A stretch of 44,326 nucleotides of DNA from an uncultured Pseudomonadota bacterium (GTDB lineage: Bacteria; Pseudomonadota; Alphaproteobacteria; UBA3830): assembly GCA_902761495.1 (NCBI GenBank), contig CACWKL010000002.1:1-44326 (forward strand), read 5' to 3'. The position numbers and the translations under genes are program-made. The notes beneath the pieces were generated by a model that was not told the origin of the DNA, ran no database searches, and saw only the letters and a list, made by a program, of their open reading frames with translations. This document shows positions 14,892 to 24,251 of the stretch, piece by piece (the stretch's first letter is position 1; each line of letters begins with the position of its first letter).

Positions 14892-15056
14892 ATGAAGTTA
14901 AGGAAATTCAAGCTGAAAAAAACCAAAAATGGAGCTACTTTAATTGAATACGTCTTAATTGCTTCTCTGTTGAGCCTCGCGCTCATAGGTGGCTACAGAG
15001 CGGTAGGAAACGGATACATTAGGATATATAACAACGTAAGTAATGCTTTACCTTAA
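14892..15056 (+). CDS. flp: Flp/Fap-type IVb pilin
   Basis: 54 residues from the ATG at 14892, which has GGAAA 5-8 bases upstream; an earlier in-frame ATG at 14856 has no site. A short basic leader (MKLRKFKLKKTKNG) ends in the Gly cut by prepilin peptidase. The mature part starts ATLIEY, with the conserved Glu-Tyr at positions 5-6, and continues through one hydrophobic helix (VLIASLLSLALIGG) to NNVSNALP, as in Flp pilins of Tad systems. No tad/cpa assembly genes lie in the window. It overlaps the convergent rbfA gene by 9 bases. Confidence 0.82.
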   Translation: MKLRKFKLKKTKNGATLIEYVLIASLLSLALIGGYRAVGNGYIRIYNNVSNALP

Positions 15057-15419
15057 CTTAAAGTTCTGCGCATTTAAGATATCCTCTATTCTTTTGGCTC
15101 TTTCGCGCGAAGTATCTGTTAAAAACCTAATTTCAGGAACAAACTTCAATTTTATACTGGATCCTATGGTTTTTCTTATTTGAGAGGAATGCCTTTCTAA
15201 ATAATCTCTGCAAACATCACTGTTTAAATCATCGGAAATCGAAGATACAAAAATCTTCGCGTGACGCAGACAGGAGCTAACCACCACATCTATCACGACG
15301 ATCATTAACGGATTCACACCTTCACTACTTTCAAGTCCTCCGCGAATCAGGTATTCGGAGACAACCTTCTTTATCTCCGACGCTACTCTATCTGATCTTG
15401 ATCCGTTATTCTTATTCAT
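15048..15419 (-). CDS. rbfA: Ribosome-binding factor A
   Basis: Assists 30S maturation at the 16S 5' end. 123 residues from the ATG at 15419. N-terminal SRSDRVASEIKKVVSEYL, the KH-like core (IVVIDVVVSSCLRHAKIFVS) and the RFLTDTSRERAKRIEDIL tail are typical. An in-frame TTG 17 codons upstream inside infB is unlikely. It is last in the rimP-nusA-infB-rbfA operon; truB, which often follows, is missing. Confidence 0.9.
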   Translation of the reverse strand: MNKNNGSRSDRVASEIKKVVSEYLIRGGLESSEGVNPLMIVVIDVVVSSCLRHAKIFVSSISDDLNSDVCRDYLERHSSQIRKTIGSSIKLKFVPEIRFLTDTSRERAKRIEDILNAQNFKLR

Positions 15420-15429
15420 AAAGAACCCA

Positions 15430-17961
15430 CTACAGCTTACGAGCGATTTCTTCGATTTCGTAACATTCAATGACGTCCTTCAAGTGTATATCGTTGTAAT
15501 TTTCCAGACATATACCGCACTCAAACCCTGCGCGAACTTCCTTCACGTCGTCTTTTTCGTGTCTGACTGACTTAACAGCACCCGTGTGAACAACTATTCC
15601 ATCTCGTATTAAACGAACCTTCGCTCCTCTCCTGACAACACCGTCCAAGACCATGCACCCGGCGATCCTGCCGTATCGCGAAATATCGAAAATTTTTCTG
15701 ACTTCGGCGCTACCAATCACTTTTTCTTTTTCATCAGGAGCTAACATACCAGACAACAGAGCCTTCACGTCGTCAATCAAATCGTAGATCACGGAATAAT
15801 ATTTAACTTGTATCCGATCACGGGCAATTTGATCTCTAGCCTGCATATTTGCTCTTACGTTAAATCCGAGAATCATCGCCTGAGACGCCTTGGCCAGAAC
15901 GACATCACTTTCAGTGATTTCACCCACACCCGAGTGAATAATCTTAATCGCAACCTCATCATTGGACAATTTTTGCAAACTGGAACTAATCGCCTCAGAA
16001 GATCCTTGAACATCTGCCTTCAAAATCACCGATAAAACCTGTAATTTCTCATCAGACTCCAACTTGGAAAACATCTGCTCAACGGTGGTACGAGTAGACA
16101 CAACCCAGGACTGCTCTCTTTTCTTTCTGTCTCGATAATTAGCGATCTCTCTGGCTTTCGCCTCATCCTCGACAACAACAAAATCATCCCCCGGTATCGT
16201 CGTTCCGTTGAATCCGATAATCTCGCCCGGCATTCCCGGAGTTAATTCCTTCAGAGATTTCCGGCAATCATTTCTTATTCCCCGAACCTTACCGAATACC
16301 GTTCCTGAAACGAAAATATCACCGATTCTCAAAGTTCCTTTGTTTACCAATACCGTCGCAACGGACCCCAAACCTTTCTCTACTTTGGACTCTATCACAA
16401 CCCCCTCTGCGATCCTGTCCGGATTTGCTTTCAGTTCCAGCATCTCCGCCTGCAGAAGGATAGCCTCCTCCAATTTATCAAGATTCAACCCTGACTTAGC
16501 TGAAATTTCAACATCCATCACGTCTCCGCCGTAAGACTCGACAAACACCTCGTAATTCATCAAATCTTTTCTTACTTTGTCAGGATTTGCTCCCGGTTTG
16601 TCCATCTTATTGATCGCAACAATCATCGGAACTTGCGCGGCCCTTGCGTGATGTATTGCTTCAATTGTCTGATCTTTCACACTGTCATCAGCAGCCACAA
16701 CCAAAACAACAACGTCGGTAACATTTGCTCCTCTTGATCTCATTTCGGTAAACGCGGCGTGACCCGGCGTATCAATGAACGTAATCTTTCTATTATCTTT
16801 CAAGGTTACCTGATAAGCACCAATTCCCTGGGTAATTCCCCCAGCCTCATTCAACGCGACATCCGTCTTTCTCAGAGCATCCAGAAGTGAAGTTTTTCCG
16901 TGATCGACGTGTCCCATAATCGTAACAACAGGAGGCCTCGGCTTCAAATCCGCCTCGGTATCAACCTTCTTCAATATCAACTCGACATCACTGTCACTCA
17001 CGCGCTTAACCTTATGTCCGAACTCCGTGACAACGATTTCTGCGGTATCCGCATCTATGATTTGGTTGGCGGTAACCATTGTTCCGAGTTTCATGAGACA
17101 CTTTATGACCTCACCCGTTCTTGTAGCCATTCTGTTCGAAAGTTCTTGAACGCTTATGGTTTCAGGCACAACTACTTCTTTTATGACTTTGATTTCTTCT
17201 TGAGGTCTGGAAGCATTTTGCTTATTCTTCTGCCTTGCTCGACGTAACGAAGATAAGGAACGAGTTCTTTCTTCTCCCTTATCGTCCAGCGCATTATATA
17301 TCGAAATCTTTCCAGAAGAAGCCGCATACTTCCCTTTTAACTCCTTTATATCTTTCTTCACCGCAAGAGTCTTTTTCTGAAAATTACTGGTCTTTACGAA
17401 ATTATCCTCGTTCTCGGAAAAATCGGAATACCGATCAGAATGCATCCCTCTTCTCGGCTGAACTTTGTTGTGAGATTCCTTAATTTTTACAAAATTATTC
17501 GAAAAATTCTTTTTCTCGGATTTTTTTTCGGCAACAACTGATCCAGACAATGATTCAGAATCACTTACCTTTTCGTCTGATTCTCGCTGTTTTAAGTCAT
17601 CCCCTTCTAACTTTTTCTTTGCTTTAAGCTCGCGTTGCAGCTTTTCATCCATCTCTTTTTGCTGACGGAGCCTTTTCTCTTGCTCTTTATTTTCCTTTAT
17701 CGCATCCTTAACCACTTTTAATCTGGTCTGCAATTCCGCGGAAGTCAAATCTCCCTGCCGAAGTTCAGAAGAAGACTGAGGCGTGCTTGCTACTGTCTTC
17801 CCGGTAGGACGAACAAACCGCTTTTTTTTCACCTCAACAGTGACAACTTTAGACTTGCCGTGAGAAAAACTCTGTCGCACTCTTCCGACCGGAGAATCTG
17901 AACTTTTCTTCACATCCGCAGGACGAGATAAACTCAATGTCCCCTTCTTTACCTCTGACAT
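15430..17961 (-). CDS. infB: Translation initiation factor IF-2
   Basis: GTPase that brings initiator tRNA to the 30S subunit. Of 843 residues, about 1-260 are a charged, Lys/Glu-rich, low-conservation N-terminal part; an IF2_N-like segment (TISVQELSNRMATRTGEVIKCLM) follows. The G domain has GHVDHGKTS at about residue 350, then DTPGHAAFTEMR and NKMDK, and domains II-IV follow to LKDVIECYEIEEIARKL. The ribosome-binding site is GGAGAT in the 12-base gap after nusA; ylxR, often between the two, is absent. Confidence 0.97.
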   Translation of the reverse strand: MSEVKKGTLSLSRPADVKKSSDSPVGRVRQSFSHGKSKVVTVEVKKKRFVRPTGKTVASTPQSSSELRQGDLTSAELQTRLKVVKDAIKENKEQEKRLRQQKEMDEKLQRELKAKKKLEGDDLKQRESDEKVSDSESLSGSVVAEKKSEKKNFSNNFVKIKESHNKVQPRRGMHSDRYSDFSENEDNFVKTSNFQKKTLAVKKDIKELKGKYAASSGKISIYNALDDKGEERTRSLSSLRRARQKNKQNASRPQEEIKVIKEVVVPETISVQELSNRMATRTGEVIKCLMKLGTMVTANQIIDADTAEIVVTEFGHKVKRVSDSDVELILKKVDTEADLKPRPPVVTIMGHVDHGKTSLLDALRKTDVALNEAGGITQGIGAYQVTLKDNRKITFIDTPGHAAFTEMRSRGANVTDVVVLVVAADDSVKDQTIEAIHHARAAQVPMIVAINKMDKPGANPDKVRKDLMNYEVFVESYGGDVMDVEISAKSGLNLDKLEEAILLQAEMLELKANPDRIAEGVVIESKVEKGLGSVATVLVNKGTLRIGDIFVSGTVFGKVRGIRNDCRKSLKELTPGMPGEIIGFNGTTIPGDDFVVVEDEAKAREIANYRDRKKREQSWVVSTRTTVEQMFSKLESDEKLQVLSVILKADVQGSSEAISSSLQKLSNDEVAIKIIHSGVGEITESDVVLAKASQAMILGFNVRANMQARDQIARDRIQVKYYSVIYDLIDDVKALLSGMLAPDEKEKVIGSAEVRKIFDISRYGRIAGCMVLDGVVRRGAKVRLIRDGIVVHTGAVKSVRHEKDDVKEVRAGFECGICLENYNDIHLKDVIECYEIEEIARKL

Positions 17962-17973
17962 ATTATCTCCAAT

Positions 17974-19482
17974 CTACTTAAACCAATGTTCCCTGGCCTT
18001 CATAATGATATCACTGGCTTCAGGTTCAGAGAGATTCGGCAAAAGTTCGACCAGCTCATCCGCACTCAAATCAGCGACATCGTCCAACTTCAAAATCCCT
18101 GCATTCGCCAAAACAAGCAAATCACTATTAGAGAACGTATCCAATTCTACTATTTTCTTATCAATACTTTTTTCACTTAACTGCTTTTTTATCTCTTCTT
18201 CCTTTTTACCCAGATACACATTGGCCCTGCTTATCAGCTCTTCGGCAAGATTTTCGTCGAATCCTTCGATGGAAGACAGATCTTCCTTAGAGATATAAGC
18301 CAGCTCTTCCACACTCGAAAAACCTTCAGTAACGAGGAGGTGAGCTATAACCTCATCACAATCCAAAGCATCCATAAAGGCCTTTGAACTTTCGTGATAC
18401 TCCTTATTCTTTCTTTCGAGAGCTTCCGTCTCGGAAACCACCGTTACATTCCAACCAATCAGCATAGAAGCCAAACGAACATTTTGTCCACGCCTTCCTA
18501 TGGCCAAACTCAATTGACTGTCCGGCGCTAAAACCTCGAACTTGTGATTTTCCTCGTCAACAACAACTCTCGAAACCTCCGCGGGAGCCAACGCATTAAC
18601 GGCAAAGGTAGCGGGATCGTCTGACCACAAAACAATGTCGATCTTCTCGCCCTGAAGTTCTTGGATAATCGCCTGCACCCTGCTGCCTCGCACACCAACA
18701 CAAGCTCCGATCGGATCGATATTTGCATCGCTAGTGTAAACAGCTATCTTGGCGCGGCTACCCGGATCTCTTGCCACGGACTTAATTTCAATAACTCTCT
18801 CGTAAATTTCAGGAACTTCCTGCCAAAACAACTTGACCAAAAATTGCGGATGAGTCCTAGACAAAAATATCTGCGGACCTCGATCTTCTCTGGAAACATC
18901 CGCGATATAAGCTCTGACTCTGTCACCGACTCGGAAATTTTCCTTTGGAAGCAACTGATCTCTTCGAATTACCGCCTCTGTATGCCCCACATCCAAAGTG
19001 ACGGAATTGAACTCGGCTCTTTTTACAACACCGCTGACTATTTCACCGACTCTGTCTTTGAATTCGTTATACTGCTTCTCTCTTTCCGCTTCGCGAATTT
19101 TTTGAACAATTATCTGCCGACCAGTCTGAGCTGCAACTCTTCCGAAATTAATCGGAGGAAGTTTCGTGGTGAATACCGCTCCGATCTCGGCGTTCGGATC
19201 CATTTTTTTCGCCTCCTCCAGCGTAATTTCATTAAACTCATCTTCGACTGAATCTTTCACCGTCAAGTACTTCATTATGGTAACTTCTCCGGTTTTCTTA
19301 TCAATGCTTGCTCTTATATCGCTCTCGTATCCATACCTGGACTTTGCTGCCTTCTGGATAGCTCCTTCCATAGCCTCCAAAACCTGATCCTTATTCAACC
19401 CCTTTTCCCGAGCAACAGAATCCGCAACCTGCAACAACTCAGGTCCATAAAATTTAGAATCCGTCCACAAAGCTGTTGACAT
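17974..19482 (-). CDS. nusA: Transcription termination/antitermination factor NusA
   Basis: 502 residues. N-terminal RNA-polymerase-binding domain (about 1-130), S1 domain (about 135-200), KH1 and KH2 (GACVGVRGSRVQAIIQELQGE and LAIGRRGQNVRLASML are the hallmark segments), and two C-terminal helix-hairpin-helix repeats (ELAYISKEDLSSIEGFDENL; LDDVADLSADELVELLP). This two-repeat tail is typical of proteobacterial NusA. GAGGAG precedes the ATG. It lies between rimP and infB. Confidence 0.97.
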   Translation of the reverse strand: MSTALWTDSKFYGPELLQVADSVAREKGLNKDQVLEAMEGAIQKAAKSRYGYESDIRASIDKKTGEVTIMKYLTVKDSVEDEFNEITLEEAKKMDPNAEIGAVFTTKLPPINFGRVAAQTGRQIIVQKIREAEREKQYNEFKDRVGEIVSGVVKRAEFNSVTLDVGHTEAVIRRDQLLPKENFRVGDRVRAYIADVSREDRGPQIFLSRTHPQFLVKLFWQEVPEIYERVIEIKSVARDPGSRAKIAVYTSDANIDPIGACVGVRGSRVQAIIQELQGEKIDIVLWSDDPATFAVNALAPAEVSRVVVDEENHKFEVLAPDSQLSLAIGRRGQNVRLASMLIGWNVTVVSETEALERKNKEYHESSKAFMDALDCDEVIAHLLVTEGFSSVEELAYISKEDLSSIEGFDENLAEELISRANVYLGKKEEEIKKQLSEKSIDKKIVELDTFSNSDLLVLANAGILKLDDVADLSADELVELLPNLSEPEASDIIMKAREHWFK

Positions 19483-19496
19483 AACTCATCTCCTCT

Positions 19497-19970
19497 TCAA
19501 AACTCTCTTTTTACATTAGCCCTTTTTATATCATCGATAGACAAATAAACCTCCCGATTGTCCTCTTCGGGAATCTCAACTCTGATCAGATTCTCCGTTT
19601 CGTCGACATCTACAATCTTACCCGTGAATTTCTTTATTCCCTGCATGGGACCAGCCAACTCCATCTTTGCAATCTGACCGCAAAAACGCTTAAAATCTCT
19701 AATCTTTGCAAGAGGACGGCTTTCACCAGGCGAACTAACCTTTAGATTATACGCTCCGTTTATAAAATCTTCAACATCTAAAATTGCGGAAATTAAACGA
19801 TTTGCCTCCACACAGTCATCAACCGTGACATTTCTTTCATCCAAACGATCTATATCTATGCCGACCACTAGCCTCTTCTTGCCTCCAATGACATTGACAC
19901 GGACCAAATCATACCCTTTGTTTTCCAACGGAGCTTCGATGACTTCCCTTATTTTTTCCTCTAACTTCAA
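19497..19970 (-). CDS. rimP: Ribosome maturation factor RimP
   Basis: 157 residues. Needed for 30S assembly. N-terminal domain with IEAPLENKGYDLVRVNV and the conserved YNLKVSSPGESRPL; C-terminal SH3-like domain. The start is a TTG at 19970 with AGGG nine bases upstream; no ATG fits the conserved N-terminus. It heads the nusA operon. Confidence 0.92.
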   Translation of the reverse strand: MKLEEKIREVIEAPLENKGYDLVRVNVIGGKKRLVVGIDIDRLDERNVTVDDCVEANRLISAILDVEDFINGAYNLKVSSPGESRPLAKIRDFKRFCGQIAKMELAGPMQGIKKFTGKIVDVDETENLIRVEIPEEDNREVYLSIDDIKRANVKREF

Positions 19971-20041
19971 TACAAAATACCCTAAATTTTCTCAACACCG
20001 AAAATACAAAAAAAACATCGGTTTTTCAAGTGTCACAATAC

Positions 20042-21670
20042 CTAAAACACCTCATCCAAAGCGGAAGGATCTATCGATTCATCAACCTCTTTAAGAATAT
20101 CATAGTTTATCTTTACCTCGTATTTTTTGGATAAATGTCCTATAAGCTGCTGATACATGTCGTCGGAGTAATTTAGTAACAATGAAACGAAACTGCGTTG
20201 CCAGTTCTCCTCCTCTTTTTTCTTGTCATAACTTATATCTGCAACCTGAAAAACCACGATCTTACCGTTCAACTCCTTCATACCAACTTCGTTCTTGAGT
20301 TTGGAAAAAACCTCCTCATGCAAGCTGTCTATAATTTCTGACTTTTCGCTATTATCAGAAACTATCCCCAAACTGTCGAAATGACTTGTAGATTTTAACC
20401 TATAATTTCTTGCCCTAACCAGATCTGCAAATTTCTCTCCTTCAGACACTTTTGATATTACTTCATTCGCAACCGCCAAGGCTTTGTTATGCTGCCGATC
20501 TTTGCGCCATTCTACTTTTACTCTTTCTTTCGCCTGCTCGAGGGGCTCGACATGCTTTGGCGTAACATCGGAGACATAAACCAGCCATTGAACTAACTTT
20601 TTATTTGAATCCTCCGCCTCGTTAAAGTCCCCAACTTCATTTTCATCCGATCCGAAGGCCACGGTCATGACATCTTTCTTGAACGGAAGAGGAATTTCAT
20701 CTACTTCATCCAACTTAACACTTTTCACATTCAAGGATCTCAAACCATATTTCGCCGTAATCTCTTCGATCATACTTCCCGAAACCAAATCGTCTTGCAC
20801 CTGTCGAGTGATTTCTTCTGCCGCCTCGGCAACTCTCTCCTGTTTAAAATTTTTGAATTCTTCGGTTTTCATAAATTCTTCTAGGTTTTTTTCGGTGTAG
20901 TCATCTCCGTAAATATCTCTAGCCCTCTCAATTATTTCTTCCTGAGAAATTTCGGTATTCTTTTCCACTCTATCCATGGAAAGAATCAAAACATCGAACG
21001 AACGCTTTTCCGGAACCTCAAATTCCTCGGAATTGTTATTATAAAACTCTGTTAACTCCTCATCCGTCGGCCTTTCCGTTATTGTGAACGATGCTGGATT
21101 AATTTCGAAAAATTTCAAACTCCTTTTCTCTGTTGCTATTTTCGAGTAATACGCAAACTCGTCCCTCAAAGAAACGTATCTGAACGGAAATTTAATAATT
21201 TGAGACTTAATCTCTCTTTTTTCAGCCTGTAAAAATTCCTCTTCCGTCATGCCTACTATTTGCAAAAATCTTCTTAAATTTGCTGCGCTGAAATGCCCGT
21301 CTTTCGTTCTGAACTCATCCATGTTGCTTATATGATTGAATACGGAGGAATCCGAAACGATTATACCAAAATCTTTCGCGGCCAAGTTTATGACATTTTC
21401 CCAAATTATTTGGCGAAGAATTGTATTAGAAAGTTCCTTATCATCTACTTCACCATATCGCCTCTTTACGGCGTTAAGCTTCTTGTTTTTCTCGTATTTA
21501 AAAACTTGAGGATGAATCTTTACATCAGCGATTTTCACAACATAATCCTTACCCGCTAATTTATTAACGACGTAAGAAAACCCAAAAAACAAAAAAAACG
21601 ATCCAGCTAAAATCGTCAAAAATATCTTCACCACAATCGATTTAGAATATTTACGAATTAATTCCAGCAT
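20042..21670 (-). CDS. PpiD/SurA-type periplasmic folding chaperone
   Basis: 542 residues. An N-terminal transmembrane anchor (about 15-38) is followed by a SurA-N-like helical domain (residues about 40-170, VIIWENVINLAAKDFGI-type helices), a central region that holds the place of parvulin domains, and a C-terminal helical part. It matches the layout of PpiD, the inner-membrane foldase that assists outer-membrane proteins. I do not see clear active-site residues of a parvulin domain, so isomerase activity is uncertain. It is divergent from tpiA. In alphaproteobacteria ppiD often sits next to tpiA, which supports the call. Confidence 0.8.
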   Translation of the reverse strand: MLELIRKYSKSIVVKIFLTILAGSFFLFFGFSYVVNKLAGKDYVVKIADVKIHPQVFKYEKNKKLNAVKRRYGEVDDKELSNTILRQIIWENVINLAAKDFGIIVSDSSVFNHISNMDEFRTKDGHFSAANLRRFLQIVGMTEEEFLQAEKREIKSQIIKFPFRYVSLRDEFAYYSKIATEKRSLKFFEINPASFTITERPTDEELTEFYNNNSEEFEVPEKRSFDVLILSMDRVEKNTEISQEEIIERARDIYGDDYTEKNLEEFMKTEEFKNFKQERVAEAAEEITRQVQDDLVSGSMIEEITAKYGLRSLNVKSVKLDEVDEIPLPFKKDVMTVAFGSDENEVGDFNEAEDSNKKLVQWLVYVSDVTPKHVEPLEQAKERVKVEWRKDRQHNKALAVANEVISKVSEGEKFADLVRARNYRLKSTSHFDSLGIVSDNSEKSEIIDSLHEEVFSKLKNEVGMKELNGKIVVFQVADISYDKKKEEENWQRSFVSLLLNYSDDMYQQLIGHLSKKYEVKINYDILKEVDESIDPSALDEVF

Positions 21671-21748
21671 TGATTCTTCCTTAATTTTAAATACAAAGCT
21701 ATATTATTAAGTGTCGGCAGCTGTAGCAAGTATAAAGAAGGTGAATTT

Positions 21749-22438
21749 ATGAAATTTTTGGTCGCAAATTGGAAGATGAATGGCAATGTCGAATTCGCGG
21801 AAAATTTTTTGAAAAAAATAAATTCGATAAAAACGGAGAATCAGATTGTGGTGTGCCCGCCGTTTCCACTGCTTCACAAATTTGAAAATTTTTCCCATTC
21901 TCTGGGCGCACAGAATTGTTCTGACAAAAAAAACGGTGCTTTTACAGGAGAAGTAAGTCCTCTGTTGCTGCAAGACCTCGGGTGCAAGTATGTTATCGTC
22001 GGACATTCCGAGCGGCGCCGAATTTTTAAAGAATCTAATGAACTGATTTTTGAAAAATATAGAACGTTAATTGAATTGAACATTATTCCAATTATTTGCG
22101 TCGGAGAAACGGAAGAAGCAAGACCTGAATGGCGAGATGTTTTATCAACTCAGCTCGGCAAATTTAAGAATGATGAAAATCTGCAAAAAGCAATCATCGC
22201 CTACGAACCTGTTTGGAGCATTGGATCCGGAAAAACTCCGACCACCTCGGAAATTCACGAAGTCTTGAGTTTTATCAAACAAATAACCGCGTTCAAGTGC
22301 CCTACCCTCTACGGAGGTTCAGTAAATATCAAAAATATATCGGATATTCTGCAAATTCCCTCCGTCGACGGAGTTTTAATAGGAGGAGCAAGCCTGAAAA
22401 TCGAAGAATTTTCCGAAATGATGAGATGTGCGGTATAG
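21749..22438 (+). CDS. tpiA: Triosephosphate isomerase
   Basis: Interconverts dihydroxyacetone phosphate and glyceraldehyde 3-phosphate. Short form of 229 residues. Substrate-binding NWKMN (Lys9), catalytic His in VGHSERR at about residue 85-90, catalytic Glu in AYEPVWSIGSGK near residue 150, and the phosphate loop YGGSVN and GVLIGGAS. GAAGG precedes the ATG. Confidence 0.96.
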   Translation: MKFLVANWKMNGNVEFAENFLKKINSIKTENQIVVCPPFPLLHKFENFSHSLGAQNCSDKKNGAFTGEVSPLLLQDLGCKYVIVGHSERRRIFKESNELIFEKYRTLIELNIIPIICVGETEEARPEWRDVLSTQLGKFKNDENLQKAIIAYEPVWSIGSGKTPTTSEIHEVLSFIKQITAFKCPTLYGGSVNIKNISDILQIPSVDGVLIGGASLKIEEFSEMMRCAV

Positions 22439-22496
22439 ATTGTGATATTTTTATTTTCAATGAAAGGAATTACATATAGACAACGTGCCGAATTGG

Positions 22497-23381
22497 CTAT
22501 AAGTTCAAATCATAGATTCCTTCTTTTACCGAAAATCGTCTCTCTTCTGCATTTTCTTCTTCAGGCTTTTTTCGTTCACCAGTCGCTTCCAAATAACTGT
22601 TGGGTAAATGGCCGATATCCAAAGCTTGGTACCCTTCTTTCGATAAATCATAAGCTAAAACTGTAGCACAAGGCCCCAGAGACAACAGTACCAAATACTC
22701 CTTATCAAACGTCATTATCGTATCCAATATGCTATCGTATTTATTAAATGAGCTTTTTCCCGGAACTACCAACAGTTTTGCATTTTTAATGTTATCAAAT
22801 AATCTTTTTTCGTATACAAAATAGGAATTGTTTCCAACAACAAAAAGAACTTTTTTCTTGTCCCATATCTTTTTTATATCTTCAAGACTATTCTCTTTAA
22901 AAACCATAATTCTGGTAACCTCACTACATCCGTATGTATATCCCTCCTTATAAATGCTCTTTAATTTTTTCCAATACTTAAGCCAAAACGTCTCCCACCA
23001 AGAGAATTTTGATCCATCGAGCTCTTTATCGTTCCACTTATCGCAAAAATTATTGATAGCTATAACACAATTTTCTGTAGGAGATTTTATGATCCTTCTT
23101 AATCTGTCTGATAATTGCTTACTATAAACTTGATATTCATCTTTTTCCCCTTCTCTTACCAATCTCCCGCCCATAATCAACTGCAATTCTCCATCCCCAA
23201 ATCGAGCAATGGATTTACCCGATAATATCTCCCTTAATGTTTCAGTCGTCGACATGACCTTTGGATATTCTTTCCTTATGTAAATCAATTTCATTGTATA
23301 GAAGCCAGACAACAAAGGTTCATAAAAAACCACAGCCAATGCCATGAAAACAGACAAAACTATTGCGGTATTTTTACGCAT
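22497..23381 (-). CDS. GT-D fold glycosyltransferase-like protein, membrane-anchored
   Basis: 294 residues. An N-terminal hydrophobic helix (about 7-30) is followed by a domain with SIARFGDGELQLIMGG at about residue 55, the nucleotide-binding element of the DUF1792/GT-D family, and LLSLGPCATVLAYDLSKEGYQALDIGHLP near the end, its second hallmark. Known members add glucose to surface glycoproteins in streptococci. Substrate here is unknown. It is convergent with tpiA and divergent from rnhB across 198 bases. GGAAGGA precedes the ATG. The C-terminal tail is charged. Confidence 0.75.
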   Translation of the reverse strand: MRKNTAIVLSVFMALAVVFYEPLLSGFYTMKLIYIRKEYPKVMSTTETLREILSGKSIARFGDGELQLIMGGRLVREGEKDEYQVYSKQLSDRLRRIIKSPTENCVIAINNFCDKWNDKELDGSKFSWWETFWLKYWKKLKSIYKEGYTYGCSEVTRIMVFKENSLEDIKKIWDKKKVLFVVGNNSYFVYEKRLFDNIKNAKLLVVPGKSSFNKYDSILDTIMTFDKEYLVLLSLGPCATVLAYDLSKEGYQALDIGHLPNSYLEATGERKKPEEENAEERRFSVKEGIYDLNL

Positions 23382-23522
23382 TGCTCAATATCCTTCCTTC
23401 CAAAAGCAATGTTACTCTTTTCTTCTGTTTATTTCTATCGAACTAGACCATCGATTTGTTCTCATTATAGATTTTTCTAAAAAGAGTTTTCATAAATCTT
23501 TTCAAATCCCTCTATGTCTCTG

Positions 23523-23551
23523 TTTCAATCGCCAAAATACATCGTTATAAT
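23523..23551 (+). promoter_or_regulatory. Candidate promoter of rnhB
   Basis: TTTCAA (23523-23528), 17-bp spacer, perfect TATAAT (23546-23551), 28 bases before the ATG. The -35 is poor. The remaining part of the 198-base gap to the GT-D gene shows nothing else. Confidence 0.45.
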
Positions 23552-23579
23552 AGGGAGTTTCTTAGACGAAAGATAAAAA

Positions 23580-24251
23580 ATGAATTCGCTGTGGTATTTG
23601 GAAAACAACGTTAGCCCCAATGATTGCATCGGCATAGACGAAGTCGGGCGCGGACCTTTGGCCGGACCTGTCGTGACCGCCGCCGTGTGGATCAGCGAGG
23701 AAGGAATCGCACTAATCGAGAAGGACGAGATAGTCGTGAGAGATTCCAAAAAGCTATCGCACAGACAGAGAAAAAAAGTTTTGGATTGGATCGCCAAACA
23801 GCCAGAGGAAATTCTGAAATATTCCATCGGAACGGCATCCGTCGACGAAATTGATTCGTTGAACATTCTGCAGGCGACTTTTTTGGCAATGCAACGAGCT
23901 TATTCTTCATTGAATTTAACAAAACCGCTCACTTTGGTCGACGGAAATAAGGCTCCGATCTTGGAAAATACTCAGGTGAGAACAATCGTGAAGGGAGATG
24001 ACACCGTTATGTCCATCGCGCTGGCGTCCATCATTGCAAAGGAATACCGCGACAATCTCATGAAAGAGTTGGACAAAAAATACCCGCAATACGGCTGGGA
24101 CACAAATGTCGGATATGGATCGAAGCGACACATTTATGCCATCATTCAGTATGGAGCAACACCATACCACAGAAAAACATTCGCTCCGGTGAAGGACCTG
24201 GACGCTGCCAATAAAGAAATGTCTAAATTGATTTCTTCGGTCGCTAAGTGA
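23580..24251 (+). CDS. rnhB: Ribonuclease HII
   Basis: Cleaves RNA in RNA-DNA hybrids and single ribonucleotides in DNA. 223 residues. Active-site segment GIDEVGRGPLAG (Asp20, Glu21), LVDGNKAP, and DDTVMSIALASIIAKEYRD all match the family. Base composition is visibly more GC-rich than in the flanking genes. It is convergent with the glycosyltransferase gene and overlaps it by 8 bases. Confidence 0.95.
   Translation: MNSLWYLENNVSPNDCIGIDEVGRGPLAGPVVTAAVWISEEGIALIEKDEIVVRDSKKLSHRQRKKVLDWIAKQPEEILKYSIGTASVDEIDSLNILQATFLAMQRAYSSLNLTKPLTLVDGNKAPILENTQVRTIVKGDDTVMSIALASIIAKEYRDNLMKELDKKYPQYGWDTNVGYGSKRHIYAIIQYGATPYHRKTFAPVKDLDAANKEMSKLISSVAK

Noticed and set aside
18661-19251. 196-residue plus-strand frame inside nusA
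   Set aside because: Antisense to well-conserved NusA domains.
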